Origin: Candidatus Yonathbacteria bacterium
Lineage (GTDB): Bacteria; Patescibacteriota; Minisyncoccia; Phycocordibacterales; UBA1550
Reading direction: 5' to 3'
Length of the DNA stretch: 11,951 nt
NCBI GenBank assembly: GCA_016201355.1
Contig: JACQCY010000014.1
Location: forward strand, 1-11,951
In this document: positions 11,908 to 11,951 of the stretch, one piece after another
Position numbering within the stretch: position 1 is the first letter of the stretch
Layout: each line of letters starts with the position of its first letter
Notes under the pieces: generated by a model
Told to the model about the DNA's origin: nothing
Database searches by the model: none
The model's input: only the letters and a program-made list of their open reading frames with translations
Position numbers and translations under genes: made by a program

Positions 11908-11951
11908 ATGAGAATTTTCAACAAATTTAGAAATACCAAAGGATTCATCTC
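11908..11951 (+). CDS. Start of a further prepilin-like gene (cut by the window end)
   Basis: ATG 11908 opens a frame that is still open at the window edge: MRIFNKFRNTKGFIS. The short basic leader ending in K-G followed by F is a prepilin peptidase site of the same kind as in the upstream pilins (leader of 12 residues, F as mature residue 1). The decisive Glu+5 lies beyond the window. TAACAAT at 11893-11899, 8 nt before the ATG, is a weak -10 candidate at the spacing seen for other genes here. The 30 bp before the ATG hold only a GAGAATTCTC palindrome (11876-11885) and no other gene. Confidence 0.5.
   Translation, partial: MRIFNKFRNTKGFI

Overview
The window looks like a chromosomal type IV pilus locus from an uncultivated bacterium of the Candidate Phyla Radiation (Patescibacteria, probably Parcubacteria-like). 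This placement is an inference. It rests on PilB with a GPTGHGKTTT Walker A, two-cysteine pilins with a GTGW...DP layout, a CPR-style REP-associated tyrosine transposase remnant, a four-helix-bundle (S23-type) protein inside the pilus operon, near absence of Shine-Dalgarno sequences, and compact all-plus-strand gene order. No rRNA, tRNA or CRISPR array was seen.

Layout, left to right. Six exact 19-bp tandem repeats (2-115), the last carrying the start codon, lead into two single-domain CheY-like response regulators (104-481, 519-899). After a GC-rich hairpin (945-987) come two paralogous major-type pilins (1122-1847, 1897-2613) closed by an intrinsic terminator (2635-2666). A polytopic membrane protein of unknown function (2722-3378) follows. 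Next is a decayed REP-associated transposase (3424-4082) bracketed by matching small palindromes. The main operon then runs: pilB (4187-5896), a 24-bp-stem hairpin (5902-5964), pilC (6004-7224), a GspH/FimT-like minor pseudopilin (7242-7784), an S23/four-helix-bundle gene (7800-8186), a PilV-like minor pilin (8202-8858), a secreted repeat protein with a phage-tail-like C-terminus (8900-10945), a membrane-anchored class A beta-lactamase-like serine hydrolase (10999-11877), and the first 14 codons of what looks like another prepilin (from 11908).

How it fits together (inference). PilB and PilC are the extension motor and inner-membrane platform. The tandem pilins supply the fibre, and the minor pilins prime or cap it. 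The 681-residue secreted protein is a candidate surface or tip adhesin for attachment to a host cell. The hydrolase may act on peptidoglycan. The two receiver proteins are candidate switches for motility, with their kinase elsewhere.

The most interesting signals lie between and at the edges of genes. Heptameric GGAACAC-family repeats have invaded the 5' ends of three consecutive genes and now encode prepilin leader peptides. An extended -10 promoter recurs 6-9 nt from ATG codons, implying leaderless transcripts. A REP/transposase unit shows both its palindromes and a diagnosable N-terminal deletion. An 8-bp duplication alters the start of the second pilin. The 19-bp repeats surround the first start codon. 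I did not find a convincing wholly new defence or mobile system; the novelty is mainly in repeat-driven remodelling of pilus genes.
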